A DNA stretch of 64,000 bases from Anniella stebbinsi (GCA_029215795.1 JARDYH010000005.1:37826001-37890000); one strand, 5' to 3'. Counted from the stretch's first letter, positions 30,850 to 56,679 are shown. Program-made: numbers and translations. The notes: generated from the sequence alone by a model not told the origin.

Positions 30850-31592
30850 TAATAGAAAAAGAATTGAGAATAAAACTGCCAGTATCACACTGCCTTTATA
30901 CAAATCTATGATGCGACCACACTTAGAATACTGTGTATAGCTCTGGTCACTACACCTAAAAAAAGATATTGTAGAACTGGAAAAAGTGCAGAAAAGGGCA
31001 ACTAAAATGGTCAAGGGGCTGGGATTGTTTAGCTTGAAAAAAAGGAGTGTAAGAGGAGACATGACAGACGTGTACAAAATTATGCGTTGTGTGGAGAATG
31101 TGGATAGGGAGACACTTTTCATAATAATACTAGAACCGGGGTCATCCCATGAAGCTGATTGGTGGGAGATTCAGGACAGATAAAAGGAAGTATAGTTAAA
31201 TTATGGAATTTACCACCACAAGATGTAGTGATGGCCACCAGTTTAGATGCCTTTAAAAGGGGTTTGGATAAATTCCTGGAGGAGAAGGCTATCAGTGGCC
31301 CTGTTCAGAAGACACTTTAAACCACGGTTGTAACCACAGTGAATAAGGCAAAAAGCCTTATTCACTGTGGTTAAAGCTGTGATTTAAGGTACCTTCTGAA
31401 CAGGGCCAGTGACTACTAGTCCTGATGGCTATGTGCTATCTCCAGTATCAGAAGCAGTGAGCCTATATAAACCAGTTGCTGGGGTCCATGGTGGGAGGGT
31501 GCTGTTGCACCGTATCCTACTTGTGAGCAGCCACTGTGTGAACAAAGTGCTGGAGTGGATGGACCTTTGGTCTGATCCAGCTCTTAAGTTCT
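30850..31592 (+). mobile_element. CR1-type LINE 3' portion, degenerate, with a nested MITE
   Basis: Broken plus-strand frames read SMMRPHLEYC, EKVQKRATKMVKGLGLFSLK and KRSVRGDMTDVYKIM, a pattern of reverse-transcriptase C-termini. A CR1-like 3' end follows (ggatggacctttggtctgat). Frameshifts and stops mark it as dead. A palindromic MITE occupies 31297-31407. Confidence 0.7.
31297..31407. mobile_element. 111-bp Harbinger-like MITE nested in CR1
   Basis: Perfect 15-bp inverted ends ggccctgttcagaag/cttctgaacagggcc. The whole element is nearly palindromic (inner arms accacagtgaataaggc / gccttattcactgtggt). Flanked by AGT at 31294-31296 and 31408-31410, a 3-bp duplication as in PIF/Harbinger. The CR1 sequence reads through when the insert is removed. 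Confidence 0.75.
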
Positions 31593-32179
31593 TAGTGTTA
31601 GCTGGTGGGTCAATCTGTAGAACAGAGTGTGTGTACTTGTACAGTTAATTCTAGGACCTGTAGTTTGGAGAGATGTATAATTCCTAAGTGACATGTTGTC
31701 AAGCATTTGCTTGCGCAAAGTGAGGTTTACAGCTATTAGTTTACTTTTAAAGTGAAACTTCTGAAATGTTTGCATGACATGGCCAATGGCGGCACCAAGG
31801 CAGTTCTTTAGTTCTGAGAAGCAGTTGCCTTGGGAGAAATCACAGTTGTGAGGCAGTTGAGACTTCGTAGAAGGGAAGGCCGCCAGAATCTGCGTTGCTC
31901 ACATATGTCGCCTTACAGAGTCTTTCCATGTGCTGAGGCAGTTGGCTGCATGTGTTGCGCTTGCACCGGTGGCAACAGAAAGCCAGGCTACATGAACTGA
32001 AACAGTAGAGGCTCTTCCTAGTTTCTGAAAAATACAAAACAGAACTCATGGAATAAGATGTAAACCACACATTAGTTCTGCATATCATAAGCCCTTGTTC
32101 AGTGTGTCGTTCTCTCTCCTTATCAGTGTATGACATTTTGCAGTTAAAGTTGATGTTACCAATAAAATGGTTGGGAGGA

Positions 32180-32290
32180 ACTGCAAACGTTGTTGTACTC
32201 CAATTCCCATCATCCCAGGCAACATGGGCAGTGGTCACAGATGATGGTAGTTGGGATCCAGCAACATTTGGAGGCCCACAGGTTAACTGC
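32180..32290. mobile_element. hAT-type MITE copy
   Basis: gttgtactccaattcccatc, then atgatggtagttgggatcc and agcaacatttggaggccca are inverted. Diverged member of the ccctccagatgtt family. Confidence 0.55.
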
Positions 32291-32299
32291 TTTAAAGTC

Positions 32300-34128
32300 A
32301 ACCTGTGGGCCTGCTTAAACTGCCACTACAAGCAATATTAACATGGGCAAGCACCACAGTACCTATTAATACTGTAGACAACTTCAAACAAAACCATCAT
32401 GCCTTACCTGGAGGAGGATTCATCAGATGAGGAAGAGGAGGGGGAGAGTCATCACAGCAGGTCCCAGATAGTGTTGTGTTTCCCGTTCCCTCCAGCATTC
32501 CCATGTTCTGGCAAACAGACATGGGGCATCCACATCAGTGAGACTTCTTTTATTGAGGGAAATCTCATGGTGAAAAGCTTAACGGTTACACACTTCAGAA
32601 ATACTCAAAGCTGATTGATGGCCAGACATCTTTAAGCTCCAAGATATCTACAGTAACAAACTGGTTTCCCAGTTGCCATCTCAACAGTTCCAAAAACGGC
32701 TTCCAAAACCGATCTAGGGAGGGGAATGATTCCTGGTCTGTTCCATCAGGCAATCACAATGGGACATCCTTGAAAGGCTTAACAAACCATCCCAAGGGAG
32801 CTAGTCCAGACACGGCCACAAGTTGGTAACTCAGGGAACATGGCCAAAGACTAAACAAGATCATGGGGTGGGTAAAAATCTCAGGCACAAGAAGTCTTTA
32901 GCACAGGAAACTCCCCATCACCTGAGTCTACAAAGAAAAAGTCCAACAATAAAAATCAACCCCCGTCTACCCTTACACGGAGCAGTTGATGAACAAACAC
33001 ACACAATCCACAACAAGTGAAAGTTCAAGTCTATGAAAAGCCTAACAGCACTTTTCATGGCATAGTCCTTAGTAATCCAAAGTCCAAGTAGAAGAGAGTC
33101 CATGTGTAGAGTGCTTTCAGAGTCCCAAATGGTGATGGATCCAAAGAGGGAGGGGTTTCAGGTCATGAGTTGAAAGATGATTCTTGCAAAGGATTCTCAC
33201 CTTTGTTCCAGTTTATAAAGGGAGATGTGGGCCTGTTCAAACCCACTTGACAGACGGGCTCTGGCTCGTAAACCATGCCCATGTCCAAACAGGGTGGCAC
33301 TACTCAGGCCACCAACATGACACTACAATCTGAGTGACTTGTTCAGGAAAGTGCCCCCACCTTCAGGTTTCCAAAGAAGTCTTGCAGCCTCAAGGTCGAG
33401 GCAGGGGGATGAAACTACTCCCTTCAACTCTTTCCCTGAGAACTCTGACAGAGATAAGCTTGCACAGATTTTGACATTCCAGACTAGGTCTAATTAAATC
33501 TAACTACAACTTGCAAGGCCTCAACGGCCTTGCTGAAACCTATACCTGACAGCTGGAGCCAAGTGGAGAGCTGGAAGCTCCAGCCAAAAGCACTCCCCTG
33601 GACCCATTAGAAAAGCAGCCTGGCCTCTCCAGTGTCATTCATGGACTCCCCCAAATGCAGGAGGCAAAGCCGGAGATGATTCATCCCTCTGAATGGCATA
33701 GGCTCTGATGCGAACAGCAGAGAAACAAGAAAAGGCCACAGCATGAAACCTCCCTTAAAAGCAACAAGCTGACCTAATTAGCCAGCTGTGCTGATTAATG
33801 ACCAGCTATAAATCAGCACAGCCAGAGCCAGATCTCTGCTGTAGTCAACTGTGTGTTAACTGCAGTGTGCCGCCTTGCTTCTCTGGACCTTGCTGGCTCC
33901 TGGACTCTCGATGATCCACCTGGACACCCCCTGACTGGCCTTGATGTTTAGCACAACTGAGGTTCAACCTCTGGAATGGTTTTGACCTCGCCCCTGCCTT
34001 CTCCTACTATGCTATTCAGATTCCCATGTATGACCTTGGACTAGACTGCCTTCTCTCTTTGTTTACACCTGGGACTATCTGACACTTGACTCAGGTACTT
34101 ACTAGCCTCAAAACAGGACAAAAACACT
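32300..34128. other. Intergenic, unassigned, possibly retroelement-derived
   Basis: Higher GC than the flanks and contiguous with the LINE end at 34129. It contains short repeats such as gccttgctggctcctggact. I could not assign it; it might be the upstream part of the same LINE or an old solo insertion. No open frame has a recognised domain. Confidence 0.35.
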
Positions 34129-34670
34129 GTGGACCGAAACAAAGCATCACTTGCCCATAAACCGTTGTCCGGAGCTGCCCCTTTCCAGCATGTAACTCCT
34201 TTGCTGAGGGAACTGCACTGGCTGCCTATTCGCTACTGGGCTGGGTTTAAGGTTCTTGTACTAGTGTACAAAGCCCTAAACAACTTGGGACCAGGCTACC
34301 TGAGAAAGCATCTTCTCTCCTGTCAACCCGGCCAGTCACTGAGATCATCCGAGGGCATGCTCCTGGTGGTTCCACATAGACCTATCATCCGACTGGAATC
34401 TACCAAGGTAAGAGGCTTCAGTGTAGTGGGGCCCCTCCTATGCCTCTGGAAGTCAGACAGGCGCCAACTTTGTATTTCTCCCGGTGCCTCTTGATAACGT
34501 AATTGTTCCAGGAAACCTTCCCTTAATGACCAGCCACTGTTCATTTTGTACTTTGTTTCTTTTAAAAATGTACTTTTAATGAGTTTGTATTCTGTTTTAT
34601 TTTGTCCACCACTCTGAAATTCTAAATGGGGAGTGGTATATAAATATTGTAAATAAAACATAATATAATA

Positions 34671-34710
<40 letters not shown>
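34129..34710 (+). mobile_element. LINE (CR1/L2-like) 3' end with (AAT)n tail
   Basis: The plus-strand frame contains HVTPLLRELHWLPIRYWAGF, FKVLVLVYKALNNLGPGYLR and FSVVGPLLCLWKS, the conserved C-terminus of a non-LTR reverse transcriptase. A tail gagtggtatataaatattg runs into an (AAT)n run at 34669-34710. This is the best-preserved LINE end in the window, but only the last 120 or so codons are open. Confidence 0.8.
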
Positions 34711-34712
<2 letters not shown>

Positions 34713-35009
34713 ACAGCCCTGCAAACTCGTATGGTCATAGGACTCAGGAAGCTGTCTTATGCTGAGTCAAACCCAAGGTCCACCTAGCCCTGTATTATCA
34801 ACCGTGACTGGCAGCAACTCTCCAGGGTTTCTTGCAGGATTTTTTCCTACCCTACCTGGAAGATGGTGGGGATCAAACCTGGGACCTTCTGCATGCAAAA
34901 CAGGGCTTCTATCAATGAGCTACAGCCCCTCCTCCTCAAACCCAGACAACTTCTAATACTTGATATTGTTTCCAACAGTTATTAGCTAGGTGTCTCCAGG
35001 ACATTTGAC

Positions 35010-35207
35010 TAGTGGAGGCTGGTGGCAGTAATGTCGTGGGGAGGTGAATCTGTTCTGGGTTTTAGTCAGAACTCTAAATGAGCTATCCAAGGTGCTGAGC
35101 CCCACCCCTAAAATAGGTTCAGCACCTTGGACAGCTCTTTTAGAGTTTGGGCTGAAACCCAAACGGGACTCACTGCTCCATGACGTTGGAGCCACCAGCC
35201 TCCACTG
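35010..35207. mobile_element. 198-bp hAT MITE with perfect 8-bp target duplication
   Basis: Inverted ends (t/c)agtggaggctggtggc at both termini, flanked by catttgac at 35002-35009 and 35208-35215. The arms extend inwards (aggtgctgagcccca against aggttcagcaccttgg). No transposase. Confidence 0.8.
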
Positions 35208-35760
35208 CATTTGACATGAATCCCAGAATCTTTCCCTGTTGTTGGTTTGCAGCACCAGGTTTTCAGAGATATACTGCCTCTAAACGCGGAGATGCCATTT
35301 AGCTAGTACCTGTTGAGAAGGTCTCCGCTCTGAATTCGTGTAATCACAACAGGGAAAGGCGATCGTAGCACGCATGTATACCACCACCACCAAGTGTGAT
35401 CGGCAACAGCATTTATTTTGTAAGAAAAGAAATATCCTGTACCTTCAGTTGTACTTGATTTCTGGGCTGTGTGCTTGTGGGAGACAGTCAGTGGAACGGA
35501 GAGTCACAGAAATCTCTGCCATGTCTCCTGCCTACAGGAAGCTAAGAAATGGCTTTCATTCTTTTCAGGTCCTTGGTTGCCAAGAGTCGGGAGGCACCGA
35601 GTGGAGGTACGATCCCTTTTTAGAAGTGGCTTTTTTGCACGGCTACCGGCGGGGACTGCAAGGGCTTGGTCTTGCTCCAGTGGTTTGGCCAGTGACCGAG
35701 TCCCGTTTCCCCTAAGGATGCCTCTCATTAGCATGAACAGGGGGAAGGGCCAAAAGAGAC

Positions 35761-35777
35761 AGAGAGAGAGAGAGAGA
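35761..35777. repeat. (GA)n microsatellite
   Basis: Purine dinucleotide run about 50 bp upstream of the C17orf58 start codon, probably in its 5' UTR or promoter. Confidence 0.85.
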
Positions 35778-35826
35778 GGGAGGTTGACTCTGGCTCCTTT
35801 TTAGTTTGGAAAAGCTTCCCTTTGCA

Positions 35827-48689
<12,863 letters not shown>

Positions 48690-48709
48690 CGAGTTTGTGT
48701 TTCAAGGCA

Positions 48710-51700
48710 CACAGCTATTTTTCTGGAATTTGTTACAGCTTGTGCAATGTGAACCTTGACGTTTCTGATATTCTCTTATATCAATATTTCTACCCATTTG
48801 TACCCATATTGTTTCTCAGGATTATGTATTCAATCAAAAGCTGAACTCTTCAACATTTGGTCAAGTTTTTACAAGAGAAAATCAACATGATAAGAACAGT
48901 TCTTGCTGAATGCATACATATGCAATATGTGTTATTTACACACATTTCTGCTTAATACTAGGCGAAGTTGAGGTTCTGTCCTTGAATAATTTCATTCCCG
49001 GTTCTTAAACGGAGTCAACCCCCATTTACCTCAGAGTCCACTTATTCTAATTAAGTCTCCTATGTACTTTGTCTGAAGCTGTAATTTATTATATAAAATC
49101 ATCAGAGCTCTGCAGTTAATATAGCAATTGCAAGCACTCTTTAGAAAAGGCTCAAACAAATGCTGACCCCAATAGGTAGCAAAAGTGGAAAGTGTGCATA
49201 TTTGTACAAGAAACCAAAAGAACACAAGAGCCCTGATAGAGCAGACAAAAGGTCAATCTAATCCACCATCTTGTTTCTCATAGTGGCCAAGCAGTTGCTT
49301 ATGGGAAGCTCACAAACAGGGCATGAAGACAATAGCCCTATCCTCCAGAACCAACAGTTCTGTATACATTTTTGGAGTTAAAAACCATAGATACATAGGT
49401 TTGGATTCCAATGACCATGAGCAGACTGCTCATGGGCATTGGCTTTCCCAATCCCCCATCCCACAAAGCCTCTCTTCAAGTGTGGGAAACAGTCAAACAG
49501 CATGGGATATGGCACAGGAGCCTGGAACAGGGAGGGGGAATTGGCACCAGTTAGGGGCAAGGAACATCTTGAGCTATGTCATTCTTCCCCTTCCTTTTTG
49601 CTTGTTTATAAAAGTAATTTATGTGGGGAGTTCTGGTAACCTCAAATGTATGCAAAGCTTATGCATGCATATTCAACCTTCTATTGCAGCTCTCACTCCA
49701 AAAGGTAAGCCCTTTTTGTTAACAAGCTCTTTCTCTAGCGTTTGTCTAAGAAACCAGGCACATACAAATAAATATCAGTTGAACATGCACACGTTTATCT
49801 ACTTGTTGGCCACTTTCATTACTGGACCTCATAAATGCAATGACTGGAGAACAGTTTATTCGAACATCTCGGAAGAACATTAAGACCTGATCATTGGATG
49901 TTTGGCTAAAACAGACGTGTATACAGGGCAATGCCTCAAAGATGTAGTCACTATCAAGAGAATAAATGTCAAGGTTTATAACAGCTTATTGTGTCAAAAT
50001 GGTCAGATAAAAGGCAAATTGCAGGACGATGAAAAAAATGCAGCACCTCAGCTCAAATTAAATGAGTGGAGAAGAAACCAAAGACAAATTTTTGGACATG
50101 AAGAATACGTCATGGAAAGAGTTTGCTTAAAGAGAGATGGCAAGAGAATGGAGGTGTTCATTAGCTCTTTCTGCCATTGTAAAATAAAAATTAAAATTAA
50201 ATGCCCAGATACGAACCCAGGCTGGAAACATCCAGGAGACTTTGTAACAGTATATGGCAAAACACAATTCTGCTAGATCTCTCATGATTTCTAACAGGTT
50301 TATACATTTTCTAACAGGAGGAAAAGAGTTGATTAAGACTGTGTGGGTAAATGGCACACTCACAATCAAGATGTCAGAGTTGACATTTTCCCAAGATCTC
50401 TTGAATGAAGGCATTTTATTTTGTTAAAATGAGACTTCCTGGCAACAACCCAGGCCAATGGGAGAGGATGGGGTGGGGGGAGCCCGCATACAAGTCATTC
50501 CCATTTATTTCTTCAGATTATTTTCTATATTTAACTTAAATCCGAATGCTTGTGATGTCAAACTCTTCCATTACAAGCAGAGAACAGGACATCAGAGCAA
50601 CACCGGTGTTGTTTCTGAGTTGCTTCTCAGAGGAATTACGCAGCAGTTTCTATAACTACTGATGTACCTCCATTTGAACTGAAACTAATGAACGAGACAG
50701 AGATTTCAGGGACCATGTCAGCGGCATCACAGACCTTGATGATTCACTTTCCTTTATTTAAGCCACACATACTGACATGAAATCTTATTCTTGTCCAAAA
50801 TCAAAACTTGCCTCCTGATCTACTCCAATTTGATGAAACTTCATGCTTTTGTTACATGGATTTCTTAATACTGCAATAGTAACAGTGGCTTGGATCTTCA
50901 TTTCTTGTGCTTTCCTGCCTCCCCAATCCCACTGGGGCCTGCCTTGCCACATCCCATGCAGTTCTGGAAGGCCTACCAAGCTTAAGGAATGGTCTAGGTA
51001 CACAGGGAAGTGGGAATTGGTAGAAATCAGATACCCCAGTACATTTGTTTCTGAGGGAGAAATGCAATGTTACATTAATGGATGTCCGTTAGCATGACAA
51101 GACTTTCTCTCCTCTCTGCAGCCTGCCACAGCACCATAAAATCTGCTCCAGGAGGATTCACAGTCCTCAGTTGCAGATTTTTAAGGGACACAGTGGGGCT
51201 GTGGGAGGGAGGGGAGGAGGGGAAACCATCCCCTTCCTGGTTCTGACAGGACTGCTTACATCAGTATAATGATAGCATTGGATCCAACCCCAAGCCAATG
51301 CCTAGTATTTATATAGCGCTTTAGAATATTTGAAATGTTTCTCATATAGTGGCCCAATTCAGATAGTCACATGGTTTTTTACGCACAGAAACCATGGTAA
51401 GCCTTGTGCACTTCCCGCATCCTACCTTTGCAAATATAGGAAACTGCAAGCTTCTAATTTCCCCTTACAAGTGAAAGGAAAGTGCACAAGCATAAGGCTT
51501 TCTGCAGCTCGCACACAGATTGACAAACCATAGTTTGTTTTTCTGTCATAACAGGGCAATTCTTCAATGATCCTTACAACAGCCATATATGGTAGGTCAG
51601 GATTATCCCCATATTGCAGATTGGGTGCATGTGCAAGGTTGATTGTGACTTTCCAAAGTCTTCCATGCAACATCACAACTGAGGTTAGATTTGAACTAGC

Positions 51701-51774
51701 CATTTCCTACTTCAGAGCTTAGTCTTATTCTAAATATACACATACTAGAATGTCTCAATGAATTTGGTAGGACT
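48710..51774. other. Intergenic between C17orf58 and BPTF, no gene recognised
   Basis: AT-rich. The longest open frame (49323-49883, 186 codons) has no recognisable domain, no splice or poly(A) support and a low-complexity composition. The segment around 51350-51540 has repeat-like cagaaaccatgg / aaaccatagtttg words. Confidence 0.45.
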
Positions 51775-52094
51775 TAGGCTGACCAGATAAAATCAAGGTC
51801 AGGGCTCCTGTAACTTTAACAGTTGTAGAGAAAAGGGAATTTCAGCCAGTGCCATTTGTATGCAATTAGTTCCTGGTGAAATTCCCTCTTTATCACAACA
51901 GTTAAAGTTGCAGGGGCCCTGCCTTCTTTTGTATATGGTCACTCTAGTATAGTGCCTGCACCTTTAACTGTTGTGATGAAGAGGGAATATCACCAGGAAC
52001 TAATTGCATACAAATGACACTGGCTGAAATCCCCTTTTCTCTACAACTGTTAAAGTTACAGGAGCCCTGACCTGGATTTTATCTGGTCACCCTA
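51775..52094. mobile_element. 320-bp TA-ended palindromic element, copy 3
   Basis: Ends taggctgaccagataaaatc and gattttatctggtcacccta. Interior words ttaacagttgtagagaaaag and gaattagttcctgg-type arms match copies 1 and 2. Slightly more diverged at the ends. Confidence 0.75.
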
Positions 52095-54379
52095 ACTTAA
52101 GCATGTTTAAGGTTGGACTGTATAACTTGATGGGTATATTTTTAATGTTCATGGATTGGATCCAGACTTCATCATGCTTAGAGCAGACCCAATGAAATTA
52201 ATGGGTAGTTTAATAATGGCTAACTTAAGTCCCATTTGAGTTCAATGGAGCTACTCTAAGTATGACTAAGTCTTGATCCAAATCCAGGTACACAGATCAG
52301 GGCCAATACATTTATTGAAGACAGTCTTTCCACCTGCTTAGAAATGAGAATAAAGTGAGCAGTACTATTTGGGAGACAATTCTTCCCACCCTATCCCACC
52401 CCTTTATCTGGAAGCCTTACAATGAGTTGTGGTAAGTTTTTGTTCATGTTGTTTTTGAAATGTAACCTATAGATTCCCAATTACAATATTCTGCTGTGCA
52501 AACTTGGAAAAGCATCAGAAATCTTTAAAAGCTGCCTCTTCCCAAGTTTTGAAAATATTTGCCTCAGGTTTTGTATAATGCAGAATGAACAGGTAATTTT
52601 TTCCCCTGTCTCTTGATTCCTATTATGAGTCAGAACAAGAAAGAAGTGACAGCTCTGTACATACCACATTTGCAACTGTGTGGAGATGTACATTCCAGTT
52701 AATGGCATTACTTATCTTACAGTCTGCAGCCAGATTGGCGCTGCGCAATAGACAACTTTTCTTCAGTTTTTAAGAGTAGGGTCACATGATCAGTATTTGA
52801 AAGACAGTTTGCATTTCATAATACAGTCTGTTCCCTTTCTTTGTGGAAAGGACTGTGCTGGCTGCATGTGCACTTTGCCTTTTTTTCTCAGGGGTATCCA
52901 CACTGGATCCTTCTCCCCACAGGAACTAGTCACTATGTGTGCAGTTCACCCAGTATGCACGTATTTTCCTAGATGTAATCACTTCTAACTGCTGGGGACT
53001 TTGTAATCAAAAATGTGTTATGAAGAAAAGTAGCTAACATACTACCCAGATTCAGCAGATAGTAGCTGCTCCACTTCTTCACTGAACAGGAACTATCAGC
53101 CAAGCTTATTTGTGAATGAGCTGCATGCTAGCCTATTTTCTCCTTCTTGGTTCCTCCTGCTGGAGCGACTGGCTAAATCAACCCGGAATGGTTTGTTCAG
53201 GGTATAGGCAGAAACAGGAATCCAAACAAGCCATGATTTGTAAGTCCAGAACAAACCCATTTATTATCCTGGCCTATAATGGGAACAACAAACCAGGATC
53301 CCTGGTTCACACAACATCCTAAACCAGGGGTGGGCAACTTCAGAAGGGTGAGAGGCAATTCTCCCCACCCCAAAGGTGCCCAAAACAAGGGAGGAATGAA
53401 AAAAAGGAATCTCAACAGCTACCAGGTACCAAGTGGGTCAAAATTAGCTTGTTTGACCTTTTGGCGTTCCAGACGCCACTTTGTTTGCAATTTATTTTTA
53501 AAAAATTGAAGTCCCCCTGAGTTTTAGGGGATGGTGGGGATTGCACTAGGGAGCTGCAGGGGTTTCATGCAGCCTACAGGCTGCATGTTGCCCACCTCTG
53601 CCCTAAACAAATAATTCCTGATTTGTTTAGCCAGCAGCCCGTGCACAATAAGTGAACATTCTGGAGAATCCTGGTTTACTGTTCCATGCAAACATGGCCA
53701 GTAATTTTTTGTCCAATCCTACCAAATGTCATTTTAAAAACTCTGATTTTTTAAAAAATTCTCCATTTGATATAGATAGATAGAGAAGAGAACTGTATTA
53801 GTGAAATAAAAATAAAATTTAAATTGCTGTTTATGTGAAATCAAAAGTAAGTAGTGTGCTGCTAAACGAAATAATTCTTTTGGACAAAATAAAACAATCT
53901 TTCAAATTTGTAATTGTTTACTACCTTTCCTAATATGAGAAAATAAATACATAACTATGTGACTTTAAAACATGTAGACATTTTAAAGAGAGAAACTTCA
54001 TGAGGGCTTCTTACCTTACGAGTAACCATTCATAAAAATTCACTCAATGCTGTGTTTTGCTCACAGTGGTAGAAACATCCTGCAGCTGTTCAAGATAATA
54101 CCATTCCAACTTGAGTCTCCATAAATAGGCTCTAATCCATCATAGAAAAACAAAGCAACTAATGAGCATTTGGAAGCTTTTGAACCCATTTAGATATGGA
54201 ACACCAAATCCTTCCATTTGACTGAGGAGTTGTGATTAAAAAATGATATTTGAAACCCACATTAGACATGTCTCACTAAATGAACAAACATTTTGGAATT
54301 TTAATAATGCATTGAGATGTTGGGGGGTGGGGAAATAAAGTATTCTGAACATTGTTTCATTTAAAAAACTGAGTAAAGT
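52095..54379. other. Intergenic spacer at the convergent ends of C17orf58 and BPTF
   Basis: One hAT element (53325-53600) is clear; a fragment at about 52150-52290 resembles the GCAATCCTATGCAT-type repeats (taatgggtagtttaataatg, cccatttgagttcaatggag). Otherwise featureless. Confidence 0.45.
53325..53600. mobile_element. 276-bp hAT element with 8-bp target duplication
   Basis: Ends caggggtgggcaactt and atgttgcccacctctg are inverted hAT-type termini, flanked by tcctaaac (53317-53324) and ccctaaac (53601-53608), 7 of 8 matching. The interior is not transposase-coding. Confidence 0.75.
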
Positions 54380-56679
54380 ATAATTTTCTTTATTCCTTTT
54401 ACAGAAGTGGTATTTAAAATGTACACACATTACACTGGCTCATAAATAAAACTTTTCAAAAAACTAAAAATTACCATAGTTGATACAGCTAAGAATTGTC
54501 GTCATATATTACAAAGCAGTAGGAAAAATGATGAGGCTTGGTAAAAAGTGTATGAAAGTAGCATTTTCCTCATTTCATAATTATATATATGAAAAATTCC
54601 CAAGAATTTCTGCACAGAATGGCAATGCCAAGTGCTACATACGTAATTCTAAACAACTGATGTTTCATTAGGAATTCCACCAAATCTGATGTCCAACAAC
54701 ATTACTTTATTTGTCTAAGATGAAATGTCCTATTATGTACAAAAAAAAGTATTCTTCAGTTTGTCACAATTTGTTAAAAACAGTGAACTATTGCCTACGG
54801 GTAGGAAAGTCATTTTCTCAGCATGTTTTTTCAGTGTCAGCCATATGTACGAATAATACAGAAATATTGTGGAGACAATATTTGTAGGATTAAGGTTGAA
54901 AATTTTCCTTCTTTTATAAACATAATGCATACAATATGTAGCATCTCTTTGTAAAAAGTCCTAAGACAATATACCCTACACACAAATACTTTTTCCTACT
55001 TTCTAAGAAGCATAAATGGATGCCCTTCTCACAATGAACAATTAACTTCCTTTTGATTTCACATTGGTTAAATGACAGCATCTATGTACAAGAGCATATA
55101 GGCTTTCTTAGAGAAAATTAACCCCAAAGTATCTGTACACCTGAGCCTGCACTTATAAGAAAATTGTGGTTGATAGCAATGTCTAAGAGAATAACAGAAA
55201 AGGTTCTTGCATAGCAGGGTGAGGTTAAACCCAAGGAAAGCTTATCCATAATCAGACAAATTCCAGATCACTGAAGGGCAAAATTGTGAATTAGTGCAAA
55301 ATCTAGTTCCAACAGGTGTAGAGCTACAGAAACCAACTGCTGCTGGTTTATGATGCACATATAAAACTGTCAACAATAGCATACGTGACTGGTTGTGGAG
55401 AGCAATAAAAAAACCTGTAAAGCTTCTCTCTCTTTGTTGGCTTCTTTTATCATTTTACATACCCTTTCCTAGTAGAAAAGCCACAAAATGAAACACACTT
55501 TTGAGACCTTTATTTAACCTCACACGATCATTTGCACATATCACTACCTCATTTAGCAATGGGCAATGATAATTCTCACATAACCCCTTCATCATCAATG
55601 CAAAAGTTGTGGTACCACAATAGAATGTTATTATATTTGATTAAAAACAAGTAGAAACACCCTGGGGTTTTTTGTCCATCCTTTCCCCTTCCATACTATT
55701 TAGGATTCTTACATTTCAGAACAAACCTCCAAAACCTCATAAACATGTTAGCGAACATTCAAAAGACACCTACATCTGTGGAGAGAACAATGATCTCCAT
55801 TTATTTTGTTTCATATACATCCATATTTTGAATTTTTAATACAAAAAGAAAAAAAAATTAGAATCTGACAAATGTTTACAAACAAGATACCTTCAAATAG
55901 ATTTTACTCATATCAGTCCGGTGCAGAGTAAATGACATTGTACTGTTATATTCAAGGCAACAGAGTCTGTAGTCCATGACCATTGAGCCCAACTTTTATG
56001 CAAGCTTAATTATTTTCATCTACCATGAACGATAAACTCATAGTTGATTCCCAGTTTGTTTGTGCACATGTGTACATAGCAGCTCCTTTCATAGAAAGAA
56101 AAGACATCTAGAGGTCATCTTGTACTTTTACCTACAGGAATCATGGTAAGATACAGAATGGGTTACATATAACCAGGGCTGGGGTTGATAAGAAAAAAAA
56201 TAATTAGCTGACAAATGAGGGCAGCAATAAAAAAGCGTCCTTTTGCAGCAATAAATAAATACAGTCAAAAGTTCTCTGTGTGGACTTAAACCAGCTTCTT
56301 CACTGAAGAACAGATGTGGCATTTCCATGGAGTTAGAACTTGACCCCATTTTACTGTATCTTGTTTGCTCTTGCTTGCTTTCTCTCTTGTCTTTCAACAA
56401 AACATTTTCCTGTTTCTGTCACAATAGCACAATTTGATCTTGACAAGAAAACGATGCTGCTGATTTTTATTCTTTTGTCCTTTGGACAAAATTAGCCAAG
56501 AATATAATCTGATGCGACTGATAAAAATGCAGTTTACATCAAGACTTGTCAGGACACCCTGACTAAAAACCTCTGGCTTCCCAATTAAAAAATGTCAGAC
56601 AACCAGATTCTTGCGGTTTGTGTTAGGGTAACACGTGGAACTTTAAGAAGGTGTAGACTGCAGTTTGTTGTTATGCGAC
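54380..56679 (-). other. BPTF: BPTF last exon: final 11 residues, stop TAA and long 3' UTR
   Basis: After acceptor TTCTGCAG the exon encodes [11 protein letters not shown] and the stop TAA at 56645-56643. What follows is AT-rich, almost free of the palindromic repeats that fill the neighbouring DNA, and holds minus-strand AATAAA hexamers at 55805-55800, 55514-55509, 54711-54706 and 54394-54389. A 3' UTR of about 2 kb fits the recalled size of the mammalian transcript. Which hexamer is used cannot be told. Confidence 0.65.
54706..54711 (-). terminator. BPTF: Candidate BPTF poly(A) signal AATAAA
   Basis: Plus-strand tttatt, about 1.93 kb after the stop codon. A second candidate lies at 54394-54389. 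Distal use is inferred from expected 3' UTR length only. Confidence 0.4.

Noticed and set aside
30850..31592. Possible functional reverse-transcriptase gene
   Set aside because: The frame is broken several times and the copy is 5'-truncated; it is a dead LINE.
31840..32301. 153-codon minus-strand open frame
   Set aside because: Runs through an hAT-type MITE copy and has no domain; a chance frame.
32300..34128. Possible LTR retroelement
   Set aside because: I saw no convincing paired LTRs, primer-binding site or gag/pol motifs; left as unassigned.
34323..34724. 133-codon minus-strand open frame with a poly-Ile tract
   Set aside because: Antisense of the LINE end; the Ile run is the translated (AAT)n tail.
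49323..49883. 186-codon open frame between C17orf58 and BPTF
   Set aside because: No recognisable domain, no conserved motif, no splice or poly(A) context; plausible as chance in a 64-kb window.
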